A stretch of DNA of 9,284 nt from Halomonas sp. (GCA_007116835.1 SKHS01000245.1:1-9284), one strand, 5' to 3'. Positions 1 through 6,205 are shown, numbered from the stretch's first letter. Made by a program: numbers and translations. The notes: generated by a model from the letters alone, not told the origin.

Positions 1-257
1 ACCAGCAGTATATCCAGCGGGCCAAGCGGTTCACCCAACACATGCTGAGCCAACAGGGAAAGCTGCGCGCCGCTGCGCACCGGCTCATCGGTCAAACTGA
101 GCGTAACGGTGTGGTAAAGCATCTGCCCACTCAACTGGTTGGCCATTTGCAGTGGTTCAATGGCGCTTGCATGAGCCAGCAGCGAAAATCCCGGCAGCAG
201 CACAAAGGCCACCCGCCGACGGTCGCCGGAAGATGACATCAACGTACTTGAGGGCAT
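1..257 (-). CDS. GlxA-family (AraC-type) transcriptional regulator, N-terminal part only
   Basis: The first 85 codons of a gene that runs off the left edge. After a polar N-terminus, residues 16-30 read VAFVLLPGFSLLAHA, followed by AIEPLQMAN. This is the opening of the DJ-1/PfpI-like (class I amidotransferase-fold) domain of GlxA-type regulators such as the choline/glycine betaine/carnitine regulators GbdR and CdhR. In those families the domain is followed by an AraC-type DNA-binding domain, which here would lie outside the window. The effector cannot be told from this piece. The start is uncertain: ATG at 257 has no Shine-Dalgarno, nor does the in-frame ATG at 239. A good Shine-Dalgarno (AAGGTGG) belongs instead to an out-of-frame ATG at 277 (see the short ORF entry). 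The family call is fairly sure; the exact start is not. Confidence 0.8.
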   Translation of the reverse strand, partial: MPSSTLMSSSGDRRRVAFVLLPGFSLLAHASAIEPLQMANQLSGQMLYHTVTLSLTDEPVRSGAQLSLLAQHVLGEPLGPLDILL

Positions 258-277
258 AGCAAGTTGCTTGGCTGCAT
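239..277 (-). other. possible 12-codon upstream ORF overlapping the GlxA-family start
   Basis: The strand-minus ATG at 277 has the only strong Shine-Dalgarno in this leader (AAGGTGG, 4 nt before the ATG). It opens the frame MQPSNLLCPQVR and then stops at TGA 241-239. That stop overlaps ATG 239-237, which is codon 7 of the GlxA-family frame (TGATG). This geometry would allow re-initiation into the regulator gene. It could be a leader peptide or a chance ORF, or a single-base sequence error could have separated the real start from the gene. Confidence 0.35.
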
Positions 278-380
278 AAAACCACCTTCAACATAGATAA
301 GGGTTTTGTTGAGCAGTCATCTTACCCAATTGTACAAATGAAGGCAGCGCCATGACCTTTTAAGCAAAAATAGGGTGCAT

Positions 381-412
381 AAATACAAATTGCCGGACAC
401 AAGGCCCGGCAA
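381..412 (-). terminator. rho-independent-like terminator downstream of the 71-residue membrane protein gene
   Basis: TTGCCGG (390-396) pairs with CCGGCAA (406-412) as a perfect 7-bp stem around a 9-nt loop. Read on the minus strand the stem is followed by TTTGTATTT, a moderately T-rich tail. It lies about 50 nt past the stop of the small membrane protein gene and about 100 nt ahead of the GlxA-family start, so it would separate the two transcripts. Confidence 0.6.
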
Positions 413-464
413 TCAGGATCAGTCACTTACTATTACTAGCCATGGCTGTTGTTGAAAACCAGCA

Positions 465-680
465 TCAACCGCCGCTGTTACCGGCACCTAGAATTAAAAA
501 CCCAGCCACTAGCAACCCAAGGATGATAATGACCAGCGGTAGCATCTTATGCATCCCCTTTGCTGGCTTCTTGGCTTCCGGCTGGCGCTGGGGCTCAGCA
601 TTGTCATAATCTTCCGGCAGCCGTTGGTTTAGTACGTGCTCTTTCTCTTCTTCCCGGGTTTTGCTTTCCTTGGTATCCAT
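465..680 (-). CDS. small tail-anchored membrane protein, function unknown
   Basis: A 71-residue protein. Residues 1-42 are highly charged and polar (many E, K, R, Q and P) and should be disordered. Residues about 47-67 (MLPLVIIILGLLVAGFLILG) form one clear transmembrane helix, leaving only a few Gly/Asn/Ser residues after it. Positive residues just before the helix (KKPAKGMHK) predict a cytoplasmic N-terminus, so this is a C-tail-anchored inner-membrane protein. The ATG at 680 has a good Shine-Dalgarno (AGAGG, 6 nt upstream). The gene follows fabV on the same strand after 72 nt, so co-transcription is possible, and a terminator-like hairpin follows it. I do not recognise the family. Composition and the clean RBS argue for a real gene. 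Confidence 0.75.
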   Translation of the reverse strand: MDTKESKTREEEKEHVLNQRLPEDYDNAEPQRQPEAKKPAKGMHKMLPLVIIILGLLVAGFLILGAGNSGG

Positions 681-752
681 ACACCACCTCTCGCGTTCCG
701 GTTAGATGAACGATAAATACGCAGTACTTAACGCTCATGGTTATGCGTTACG

Positions 753-1958
753 TTACAGAGTGACGACATCGAAATGCACATCAGGGTTCACATCTGCCTC
801 GTAATCCACATCATCACGCTCAAAGCCAAACAGCTTCAAGAATTCATGCTTATAACCAGCATAGTCGGTAATGTCGAACAGGTTCTCTGTTGTGACAGCT
901 GGCCATAAGTCTTGGCAGGCTTTTTGTACGTCGTCACGCAGCTCCCAGTCATCAAGGCGCAGCCGGCCTTTGTCGTCGGTGGCCATCGCATCACCTTGAC
1001 CAGTGTAGAGGTAATCACCAAACAAGCGATTTAGTTGATCAATCGTACCTTCGTGTAAGCCCTGTTCTTTCATGATGCGATAGACCATGGCGATATACAG
1101 CGGCATCACAGGAATGGCAGCACTGGCCTGGGTAACCACCGATTTAAGTACGGCCACATTGGCACCACCGCCAGTCTCTTTAAGCTTGGCATCAATCGCT
1201 GCCGCTGCACGGTCAAGGTCTTCCTTGGCTTTACCCAACGCACCGTGCCAATAAATCGGCCAGGTGATTTCAGTACCGATATAGCTGAACGCCACGCTGC
1301 GCGCACCTTTGGCCAGCACCCCTGCGTCATCCAGAGCACTCATCCACAGCTCCCAGTCTTCGCCGCCCATCACGGTGATGGTGTCGTCGATCTCTTGCTG
1401 AGTAGCAGGCTCAACTTCTGCTTCGATGATGGCGTCTTTATTGGTGTCGATCGCGGTTGCGCGATAGGTTTCACCAATCGGCTTCAGGCTCGAGCGCTTC
1501 ACTTCGCCAGTATCCGGCAGCTTGCGCACTGGCGAAGCCAGGGAGTACACCACCAGATCAATTTCGCCCATATCCTGCTTAATCAGCTCAATGGCTTTTT
1601 CACGCGCTTCGTTAGAGAACGCATCGCCGTTGATTGATTTGCTGTACAGGCCTTCCTGCTTGGCAAACTTGTCAAATGCAGCGCTGTTGTACCAGCCAGC
1701 GGTGCCGGTTTTTTTCTCGCTACTCGGTTTTTCAAAAAACACGCCCAGCGTATCGGCACCGTAACCAAAGGCCGCGGTGATACGAGCGGCCAGGCCGTAG
1801 CCACTGGAAGCACCTATCACCAGTACTTTTTTAGGGCCTTGACCTTTATCTAAACCACGCGCTCGGGTCACTTCGATTTGTTCAAGAACATTCTGCTCGC
1901 AGCCCTTGGGATGAGTCGTTGTGCAGATAAAGCCACGCACTTTCGGTTTAATAATCAC
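753..1958 (-). CDS. fabV: FabV-type enoyl-[acyl-carrier-protein] / trans-2-enoyl-CoA reductase
   Basis: A 401-residue NADH-dependent reductase of the FabV/TER family, which reduces the trans-2 double bond of enoyl-ACP in the last step of each fatty-acid elongation cycle (cytoplasmic). Seen directly: the family-typical start MIIKPKVRGFICTTTHPKGC; the Rossmann motif GASSGYG at residues 49-55; the cofactor-region VFFEKPSSEKKTGTAGWYN; and the catalytic Y-X8-K pair as Y236 and K245 in PIYWHGALGKAK. The length matches the family (about 400). The start codon is GTG at 1958, with AAAGGGG upstream; the N-terminus fits known FabV exactly, so this start is well supported. FabV enzymes characterised in Vibrio and Pseudomonas are insensitive or only weakly sensitive to triclosan. 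A plausible promoter lies at 2022-2050, and the 71-residue membrane protein gene follows downstream. Confidence 0.96.
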   Translation of the reverse strand: MIIKPKVRGFICTTTHPKGCEQNVLEQIEVTRARGLDKGQGPKKVLVIGASSGYGLAARITAAFGYGADTLGVFFEKPSSEKKTGTAGWYNSAAFDKFAKQEGLYSKSINGDAFSNEAREKAIELIKQDMGEIDLVVYSLASPVRKLPDTGEVKRSSLKPIGETYRATAIDTNKDAIIEAEVEPATQQEIDDTITVMGGEDWELWMSALDDAGVLAKGARSVAFSYIGTEITWPIYWHGALGKAKEDLDRAAAAIDAKLKETGGGANVAVLKSVVTQASAAIPVMPLYIAMVYRIMKEQGLHEGTIDQLNRLFGDYLYTGQGDAMATDDKGRLRLDDWELRDDVQKACQDLWPAVTTENLFDITDYAGYKHEFLKLFGFERDDVDYEADVNPDVHFDVVTL

Positions 1959-2021
1959 GTTGAGCCCCTTTATTGGTTTGATTCCGTTGTTAGCATGTTA
2001 CTGCTAGTTGCTAGTGGGGGT

Positions 2022-2050
2022 ATTCTAGCGGTCTCAGCGCGCGCTGTCCG
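2022..2050 (-). promoter_or_regulatory. candidate sigma70 promoter for fabV
   Basis: On the minus strand CGGACA (2050-2045; four of six matches to TTGACA) and TAGAAT (2027-2022; five of six to TATAAT) are separated by exactly 17 nt. Transcription would start near 2015, giving a leader of about 57 nt before the fabV GTG. The leader contains two tandem near-copies of CTAGCA(A/G). Based on pattern only. Confidence 0.45.
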
Positions 2051-2116
2051 CTCTTGAGCTTATTCGCCATTCACGGCAGGATAGCGGCCTGCCCACACCT
2101 TGCCGACGAGGCCATC

Positions 2117-2500
2117 ATGAATGCACAGCAGCTAGTCGATGAGCGCGGCGATCTATGGCTTGCCCTGGCTCCGCTTTGGCTTGATCGTGAACCCAGCGAA
2201 CGCGACTACGCCCATATGGTAGAAGTGATTGAACAACACGGGTTGACGTTCAAGGAACTTGAATGGATTTTTCGCCTGGAGCTAGCGCCTGTCATGTCGC
2301 GCCATCAGTTGTCTATCGCCAGCGAGTGGCGCAAGTTCGATGATTACAAGCTAATGAAACAGCTAGTGAGCCATAACCTGCGTCTGAAAGGCTGGCGGCG
2401 CAAAAGTTGGGCGCTGTTTTCAGGGTTAACCACGATGATGGTTCGCCATCGCTGGGTTGCGCTGATGCAGCGGCTCATGGTGACCCGCGGCGAGTGTTAA
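2117..2500 (+). CDS. DUF7079-like small cytoplasmic protein, function unknown
   Basis: A 127-residue protein. The first part reads as a helical domain with the spacing DLWLALAPLWLDREP ... LTFKELEWIFRLELAPVMSRHQLSIASEWRKFD. This resembles the pattern of DUF7079 proteins: an early L-W-x-A-L-x-x-L-x-L-D, then E-x-x-P, then A-x-E-W-x-x-F-D. The match is from memory of the family, not a search. The C-terminal third is strongly basic and aromatic (LRLKGWRRKSW, VRHRW), which is unusual and could bind nucleic acid or membrane. The start is taken at ATG 2117, which has GAGG 5 nt upstream, rather than an in-frame TTG at 2054 whose extra 21 residues look non-coding. The gene is divergent from fabV and its stop lies 5 nt from the stop of the convergent peroxidase gene. 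Confidence 0.75.
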   Translation: MNAQQLVDERGDLWLALAPLWLDREPSERDYAHMVEVIEQHGLTFKELEWIFRLELAPVMSRHQLSIASEWRKFDDYKLMKQLVSHNLRLKGWRRKSWALFSGLTTMMVRHRWVALMQRLMVTRGEC

Positions 2501-2505
2501 CAAAC

Positions 2506-2991
2506 TCACTCTTTATCAAGAGCAGCTTCAAGAGCTAAGCGCAGCGTTAGCCCGTGATCTTTTGGGCCAAAACGTGCAACGACGTTGCCGTCGCGGCCTA
2601 CTAAAAACTTGGTGAAATTCCATTTAATGGCTTTCGTGCCCAGTACGCCTGGCGCTTCTTGCTTAAGCAGCACAAACAGGGGGTGCGTGTTGGGGCCATT
2701 CACTGACACTTTTTCCAGCAGTGGAAAGCTAACGCCAAACTGCTGCTCACCGAAGGCGCAAAAGGCTTCCGCACTTTCTGGCGACTGTTTACCAAATTGG
2801 TTACAGGGAAAGCCAAGCACCATAAAACCGCGGTCGCGGTAGCGCTGATAGAACCCTTCAAGCTCTTTTAACTGAGGGGTGAAACCACACTTACTGGCTA
2901 CGTTAACCACCAACAACACCTGCCCGCGCAGCGCCCGTAAGTTAAACGGCTTGCCTTGATGGGTGTAACAGTCCTGCTCATAAATTGACAT
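2506..2991 (-). CDS. glutathione peroxidase family (probably thioredoxin-dependent) peroxidase
   Basis: A 161-residue thioredoxin-fold peroxidase that reduces hydrogen peroxide or organic hydroperoxides. The catalytic set is complete: Cys35 in NVASKCGFTPQ, Gln69 in the stretch after GFPCNQFG, and Trp124-Asn125 in IKWNFTKFLVGRDG. Two further cysteines are present: Cys63 in FPCNQF, and Cys78 in the helix (AFCAFGEQQFGVSF), where the resolving cysteine of thioredoxin-dependent members such as yeast Gpx3 sits. This suggests thioredoxin rather than glutathione as reductant (inference). There is no selenocysteine and no signal peptide, so it should be cytoplasmic. Length is typical. ATG at 2991 is preceded by AGGGGGG. 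Its 3' end nearly touches the convergent DUF7079-like gene. The LysE-family gene is 77 nt downstream-to-upstream on the same strand, so joint transcription is possible but unproven. Confidence 0.95.
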   Translation of the reverse strand: MSIYEQDCYTHQGKPFNLRALRGQVLLVVNVASKCGFTPQLKELEGFYQRYRDRGFMVLGFPCNQFGKQSPESAEAFCAFGEQQFGVSFPLLEKVSVNGPNTHPLFVLLKQEAPGVLGTKAIKWNFTKFLVGRDGNVVARFGPKDHGLTLRLALEAALDKE

Positions 2992-3068
2992 TGCAAGCCC
3001 CCCTAAATGACTGTGTCCGCATGGGTTTTACCATGCCACGCCAGCGGCGGTTTCACCAGTATGGTTTA

Positions 3069-3686
3069 TTAAATCATCGGGCCCGCCACAACGCGTAATG
3101 CCAATGCAATCAGTAGCACACCAGTGATTCGGTTGATCCAATGGGCATGGCGCTGAAGCCACGGCAGCACCCGTGAATGAGAAAGCCCCACCGCCACCAG
3201 CACGTACCAGCCGCCGTCGATCACAATGGCCGTTGCAACGATAATCGCTTTGGCAAGGATACTCATTTCAGGCGTTACGAACTGACTTAACAACGCCACA
3301 AAAAAGATGATTAGCTTGGGGTTACCCAGCGCCACCAACACGCCTTCCTTGGCCGCTTGGCGCGGCGTTGTGACCACTGCACCAGGTGATAGCCCGCCGC
3401 CGCGCCCTGCCCGCAGCGCCTTTACACCAAGCCACGCCAAATAGGCCGCCCCCAGCCATGTCACTACTTGAAACAGCTCTGGATGACGCACGATGAGTGC
3501 ACCTAAGCCCCATACGGTAAGCAGCGCATAAAAGCCCACACCCAGCGCATGAAACACCGCCGCCGTCATGCCGGGCACGCGCCCGCCCCCCAACGTGTGA
3601 CGCAGTACAAGCGCAAGGCTAGGCCCGGGTGACATCGCCCCCATGGCACAAATAGCAGCTAGCGATAGCCAGAGTGTCAACGGCAT
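3069..3686 (-). CDS. LysE/RhtB-family amino-acid or metabolite exporter
   Basis: A 205-residue integral membrane protein of the LysE/RhtB translocator superfamily, whose characterised members export amino acids such as lysine, threonine and homoserine lactone. Seen directly: the N-terminal hydrophobic helix followed by the hallmark SPGPSLALVLRHTLGGG at residues 19-35; AYLAWLGVKALRAG near residues 80-95; the mid-protein ALGNPKLIIFFVAL segment; and about six hydrophobic stretches in all. Substrate cannot be read from sequence. The start is ATG 3686, which has an excellent Shine-Dalgarno (AAGGAGAG, 4 nt upstream). An in-frame ATG at 3761 would add 25 polar residues and lies upstream of the predicted transcription start near 3717, so it was not used. 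The gene is divergent from the YebC-family gene. Confidence 0.93.
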   Translation of the reverse strand: MPLTLWLSLAAICAMGAMSPGPSLALVLRHTLGGGRVPGMTAAVFHALGVGFYALLTVWGLGALIVRHPELFQVVTWLGAAYLAWLGVKALRAGRGGGLSPGAVVTTPRQAAKEGVLVALGNPKLIIFFVALLSQFVTPEMSILAKAIIVATAIVIDGGWYVLVAVGLSHSRVLPWLQRHAHWINRITGVLLIALALRVVAGPMI

Positions 3687-3723
3687 TTTTCTCTCCTTGA
3701 AAGGCAGCAATATAGGTTGGCTG

Positions 3724-3752
3724 AGTATACGCCAGCCACGCGGACGTTTTAG
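3724..3752 (-). promoter_or_regulatory. candidate sigma70 promoter for the LysE-family gene
   Basis: On the minus strand TATACT (3729-3724; five of six matches to the -10 consensus) lies 17 nt after CTAAAA (3752-3747; three of six matches to the -35). Transcription would begin near 3717, about 30 nt before the ATG at 3686. This fits the short start chosen for the gene. The -35 is weak. Confidence 0.4.
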
Positions 3753-3798
3753 CGAATACATCCGCCCCCTTAAATAACGCTGTTAGCATGGTACGCTG

Positions 3799-3827
3799 TT
3801 GGGTAAAATTTTCCCCTTTTTGATAAC
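3799..3827 (+). promoter_or_regulatory. weak candidate promoter for the YebC-family gene, with a near-palindrome in its spacer
   Basis: TTGGGT (3799-3804; three of six matches to the -35) and GATAAC (3822-3827; four of six to the -10) are 17 nt apart. The spacer is largely filled by GGGTAAAATTTTCCCC (3801-3816), a 16-bp near-palindrome with one mismatched pair. A protein bound there would block RNA polymerase, so it is a candidate operator, possibly for autoregulation or for control of both divergent genes. Pattern only. Confidence 0.3.
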
Positions 3828-3832
3828 GATGA

Positions 3833-3849
3833 CGCCTGCACTGCAGGCG
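3833..3849. repeat. 17-bp inverted repeat CGCCTGCA-C-TGCAGGCG
   Basis: Two perfect 8-bp arms around a single central C. A one-base loop is too tight for a normal RNA hairpin at full pairing, so a dimeric DNA-binding site is the more natural reading. It lies just downstream of the candidate YebC-family promoter and ends 26 nt before the ATG. Confidence 0.55.
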
Positions 3850-3875
3850 GTTCATGGCTAATAAAGGACTTCAAT

Positions 3876-4607
3876 ATGGGTAGGGCGTTTCAAAACCGTA
3901 AGGAATCCATGGCCAAAACGGCCGCTGCGAAAACCAAGGTTTATAGCAAGTATGGGCGTGAAATTTACGTCTGCGCTAAGGCAGGCGGCACGGACCCTAA
4001 CGGCAACCTTGCGCTGCGCGGTTTAATGGAGCGTGCTAAGAAAGATCAAGTGCCATCCCATGTCATCGATAAAGCCTTAGATAAGGCCAGCGGCGCAGGC
4101 GGCGAAGATTTTTCACCGGCGCGCTATGAAGGCTTTGGCCCCGGTAATGTTATGGTGATCGTCGACTGTTTGACTGACAACCCCAACCGCACTTTTGGTG
4201 ATGTGCGCGGCTGCTTTACCAAAACCAAAAGCAAAATCGGCACTCCCGGCAGCGTCAGCCACATGTTTGATCACTGCGCGATTTTTTCGTTTGCGGGTAG
4301 TGATGAAGAAGCCGTACTTGAAGCACTCATGGAAGCAGATGTCGACGTTACCGATATCGAGCAGGAAGAAGAGCGCATCACGGTGTTTGCTCCGCACACC
4401 GATTACGCTAAAGCCAAACAAGCGCTGTTGGATGCGTTCGGCGAGGTCGACTTCGAGGTTGACGAGATTCAGTTCCTTCCCCAAACACCTACGCCCATCG
4501 AAGGCGACGACGTGGTGATGTTTGAGAAACTGCTGGGTATGTTGGAAGAACTAGACGATGTTCAAAACGTTTTCCACAGTGCCGAGTTGCCTGAAGAAAC
4601 CGCTTAA
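3876..4607 (+). CDS. YebC/PmpR (TACO1) family protein, YeeN-like subtype
   Basis: A 243-residue protein of the YebC family. Members have been described as DNA-binding regulators (PmpR) and, for the mitochondrial homologue TACO1 and some bacterial members, as ribosome-associated translation factors. Seen directly: the N-terminus MGRAFQNRKESMAKT ... KVYSKYGREIYVCAKAGG, which differs from the MAGHSKW start of classic YebC; then MERAKKDQVPSHVIDKALDKA (residues 51-71), YEGFGPGNVMVIVDCLTDN (84-102), GSVSHMFD (125-132) and a C-terminal LDDVQNVFHS. Length is typical. It does not sit in a ruvABC cluster as classic yebC often does, supporting its being the second paralogue. ATG 3876 has AAAGGA 7 nt upstream. 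The last third is very acidic. Its stop is 4 nt from the stop of the convergent DUF429-like gene. Confidence 0.93.
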   Translation: MGRAFQNRKESMAKTAAAKTKVYSKYGREIYVCAKAGGTDPNGNLALRGLMERAKKDQVPSHVIDKALDKASGAGGEDFSPARYEGFGPGNVMVIVDCLTDNPNRTFGDVRGCFTKTKSKIGTPGSVSHMFDHCAIFSFAGSDEEAVLEALMEADVDVTDIEQEEERITVFAPHTDYAKAKQALLDAFGEVDFEVDEIQFLPQTPTPIEGDDVVMFEKLLGMLEELDDVQNVFHSAELPEETA

Positions 4608-4611
4608 GCCA

Positions 4612-5370
4612 TCACTCGGTTAAGGCGTCACGAGGGACGAAAATCCATCCTTCGGCCGCTGGCATCTCTGCTGGCGGCCAAGCAATTGTCTCTTTAGCGT
4701 GTTCTAAGCTCCAGCCAAGGAGTGCGCAGTGCCACGCATCCTGAATATCCTGCTGCGTTGGCGTTGGCTGGTGCAACATAGAAGCAAACTCAGGGGGCAT
4801 GGTTACCTGATGACGTAGTGCAGCAAACGCCGCAGAGCGCTTGGCGGGCGTTGGGTAGCCTTCTACTACACTCAGCGCACCATCAGCACTTTGCCACTGC
4901 CCGCAGGCGGCGATATGCGGTGCAAAGCGCGCCAGCAGGTGCATGCCTTTGGTGGCCTGGCTGCCAATCATATCTTTGATAGGTGAAAGTGGCGTGACGC
5001 CCCGCTGAAACAGCCAGCGTTCCGTTTCGCGATACAAATATGGGTTGTCTTGTGAGCGGCCCAGTGTGTCGACAGCGTCGCCTCTAGCCAGTGCTAACAG
5101 CGCCATGGGTAACGCAAGCGGCGTATCAATTGCCATCATCACTCGTTCACTGCCACTTGCCGTGTACTGGCAAAGCCCCAACAGGCGATTAATCACGTCG
5201 CGGCTGGTATGCGATTCATTGAGCGTGGCTCTCAGGTTGCCTCGCCACGGTGCTCCCACTAAGTGGCGTGCTTCATCTAACACCACCAGCGCATCGCGGC
5301 TGGTAGGATTATTATCGCAATTCCAGCCCCCCACATCCCAACCAATATAAAGCGACTCAGATACACTCAT
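4612..5370 (-). CDS. DUF429-like protein with predicted RNase H-type fold
   Basis: A 252-residue protein, last gene of the MscS operon. The motifs match the DUF429 pattern of a ribonuclease H-like fold: GWDVGG with Asp12 on the first strand; MMAIDTPLALP with Asp82; VVEGYPTPAKR with Glu170; and QDIQDAWHCALLGW with Asp208 and Asp211 near the C-terminus. These four acidic positions could form a metal site as in RNase H-fold nucleases. Catalysis is inferred and has not been shown for the family to my knowledge. No signal peptide or membrane helix is visible. Its ATG (5370-5368) overlaps the stop of the MscS gene as TAATG and there is no close Shine-Dalgarno, so translation is probably coupled to the channel gene. 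The family assignment is from memory of motifs. Confidence 0.7.
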   Translation of the reverse strand: MSVSESLYIGWDVGGWNCDNNPTSRDALVVLDEARHLVGAPWRGNLRATLNESHTSRDVINRLLGLCQYTASGSERVMMAIDTPLALPMALLALARGDAVDTLGRSQDNPYLYRETERWLFQRGVTPLSPIKDMIGSQATKGMHLLARFAPHIAACGQWQSADGALSVVEGYPTPAKRSAAFAALRHQVTMPPEFASMLHQPTPTQQDIQDAWHCALLGWSLEHAKETIAWPPAEMPAAEGWIFVPRDALTE

Positions 5371-6197
5371 TAGCTGGCAGCACCCCGTGTCTCAAAGGCC
5401 GTATCGGGCGGCAGCAGTGCAGGGGTGATCCCCGCGCCACTTAGCACCTGTTTACCGCGTACCGTTAAATCGGTAATAAACAAAAACTGTTGTCGTGGGT
5501 CTACCGGGTAGGCACGAATACGGTAATGGGTTCCCCAAGGTTTCTCCTCTGCCACGACAATAATTGGCTTATCAAACTTAAGATAGGCACTCGTTAATGC
5601 GACATCTCGTAATACCTCACGCACCCATCCAGCCTCGTGTTCTGGGTGTAGGTAAAAACTTGCGACACACTGAAGGCTAGTGCCACCATTATTAGCGTTA
5701 TAAATAGCGGAGTCCCACAATTTAAGATGAGGCACCGCAACCAGGTCATCGTCAGGCGTGAGGATTTCTACAGTGCGCATTCCAACGTGCTTTACTTCGC
5801 CGTAGGTACCCTCAATATCGACCCAGTCTCCAGGCCGATAGGGCAGCTCAACGGCAGATACCACTCCGGCAATTAGGCTGCTGACGTAGTCTTTTAGAGC
5901 AAACCCTATCGCTAAGCCAATTGCGCCCAGCAGCGTCACCATATTGCGCAAGGAAGGCTCAATAACAATAGGAACCGCAATGGCGAGCGCGGTAATTAAT
6001 ATCAATAATCGGGTTAGCGGCACTAGCGCAAACACTCGGAACCGCAGCTGTCCATGAAGTCGATTAGCCAACCAGTTGAGTCCCCGCTGACTAGCAATGA
6101 TCAGTATCACTGTGCTGACTAGAATGACGCCTAATGTGATCAACATTTGACTATCAAATTCATTAAACAGTTTGGCGTACTGCTCTTGATCGTCCAT
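5370..6197 (-). CDS. small MscS-family mechanosensitive ion channel
   Basis: A 275-residue inner-membrane channel of the MscS superfamily, the minimal three-helix type (E. coli MscS is 286). Transmembrane helices lie near residues 18-36, 57-79 and 85-115. The third carries the pore pattern LLGAIGLAIGFALKDYVSSL, followed by the beta-domain signature ELPYRPGDWVDIEGTYGEV. A cytoplasmic C-terminal domain follows. Family function: opens under membrane tension and releases solutes on osmotic downshock. Compared with E. coli MscS, gate Leu109 aligns with Phe99 and the Gln112-Gly113 hinge with Lys102-Asp103, and the usual P-N after the beta-domain is P-H. TAGGAG serves as RBS before ATG 6197 and overlaps the stop of the upstream gene. 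The DUF429-like gene follows with a TAATG overlap. Gene order suggests a partner role for both neighbours. Confidence 0.95.
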   Translation of the reverse strand: MDDQEQYAKLFNEFDSQMLITLGVILVSTVILIIASQRGLNWLANRLHGQLRFRVFALVPLTRLLILITALAIAVPIVIEPSLRNMVTLLGAIGLAIGFALKDYVSSLIAGVVSAVELPYRPGDWVDIEGTYGEVKHVGMRTVEILTPDDDLVAVPHLKLWDSAIYNANNGGTSLQCVASFYLHPEHEAGWVREVLRDVALTSAYLKFDKPIIVVAEEKPWGTHYRIRAYPVDPRQQFLFITDLTVRGKQVLSGAGITPALLPPDTAFETRGAAS

Positions 6198-6205
6198 GTC
6201 AGCTC

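Noticed and set aside
42..236. 64-codon plus-strand open frame
   Set aside because: Antisense to the well-supported GlxA-family gene and with no family features.
736..757. TAACGC / GCGTTA pairing after fabV as a terminator
   Set aside because: Six base pairs, long loop and no T-rich tail.
1245..1637. 130-codon open frame antisense to fabV
   Set aside because: It lies fully inside fabV, has low-complexity, odd composition and no recognisable motif; fabV is certain.
2054..2116. TTG start adding 21 residues to the DUF7079-like protein
   Set aside because: No Shine-Dalgarno and unlikely residues; ATG 2117 has GAGG at good spacing.
3019..3036. GCATGG / CCATGC hairpin between the LysE-family and peroxidase genes
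   Set aside because: Only 6 bp with no T-run on either strand; too weak to call a terminator.
3687..3761. 25-residue N-terminal extension of the LysE-family protein (ATG 3761)
   Set aside because: The extension is polar and basic, unlike the family, and lies partly upstream of the predicted transcription start; ATG 3686 has an excellent RBS.
4113..4484. 123-codon open frame antisense to the YebC-family gene
   Set aside because: A shadow of the acidic, GC-biased codons of the real gene; no RBS or motif of its own.
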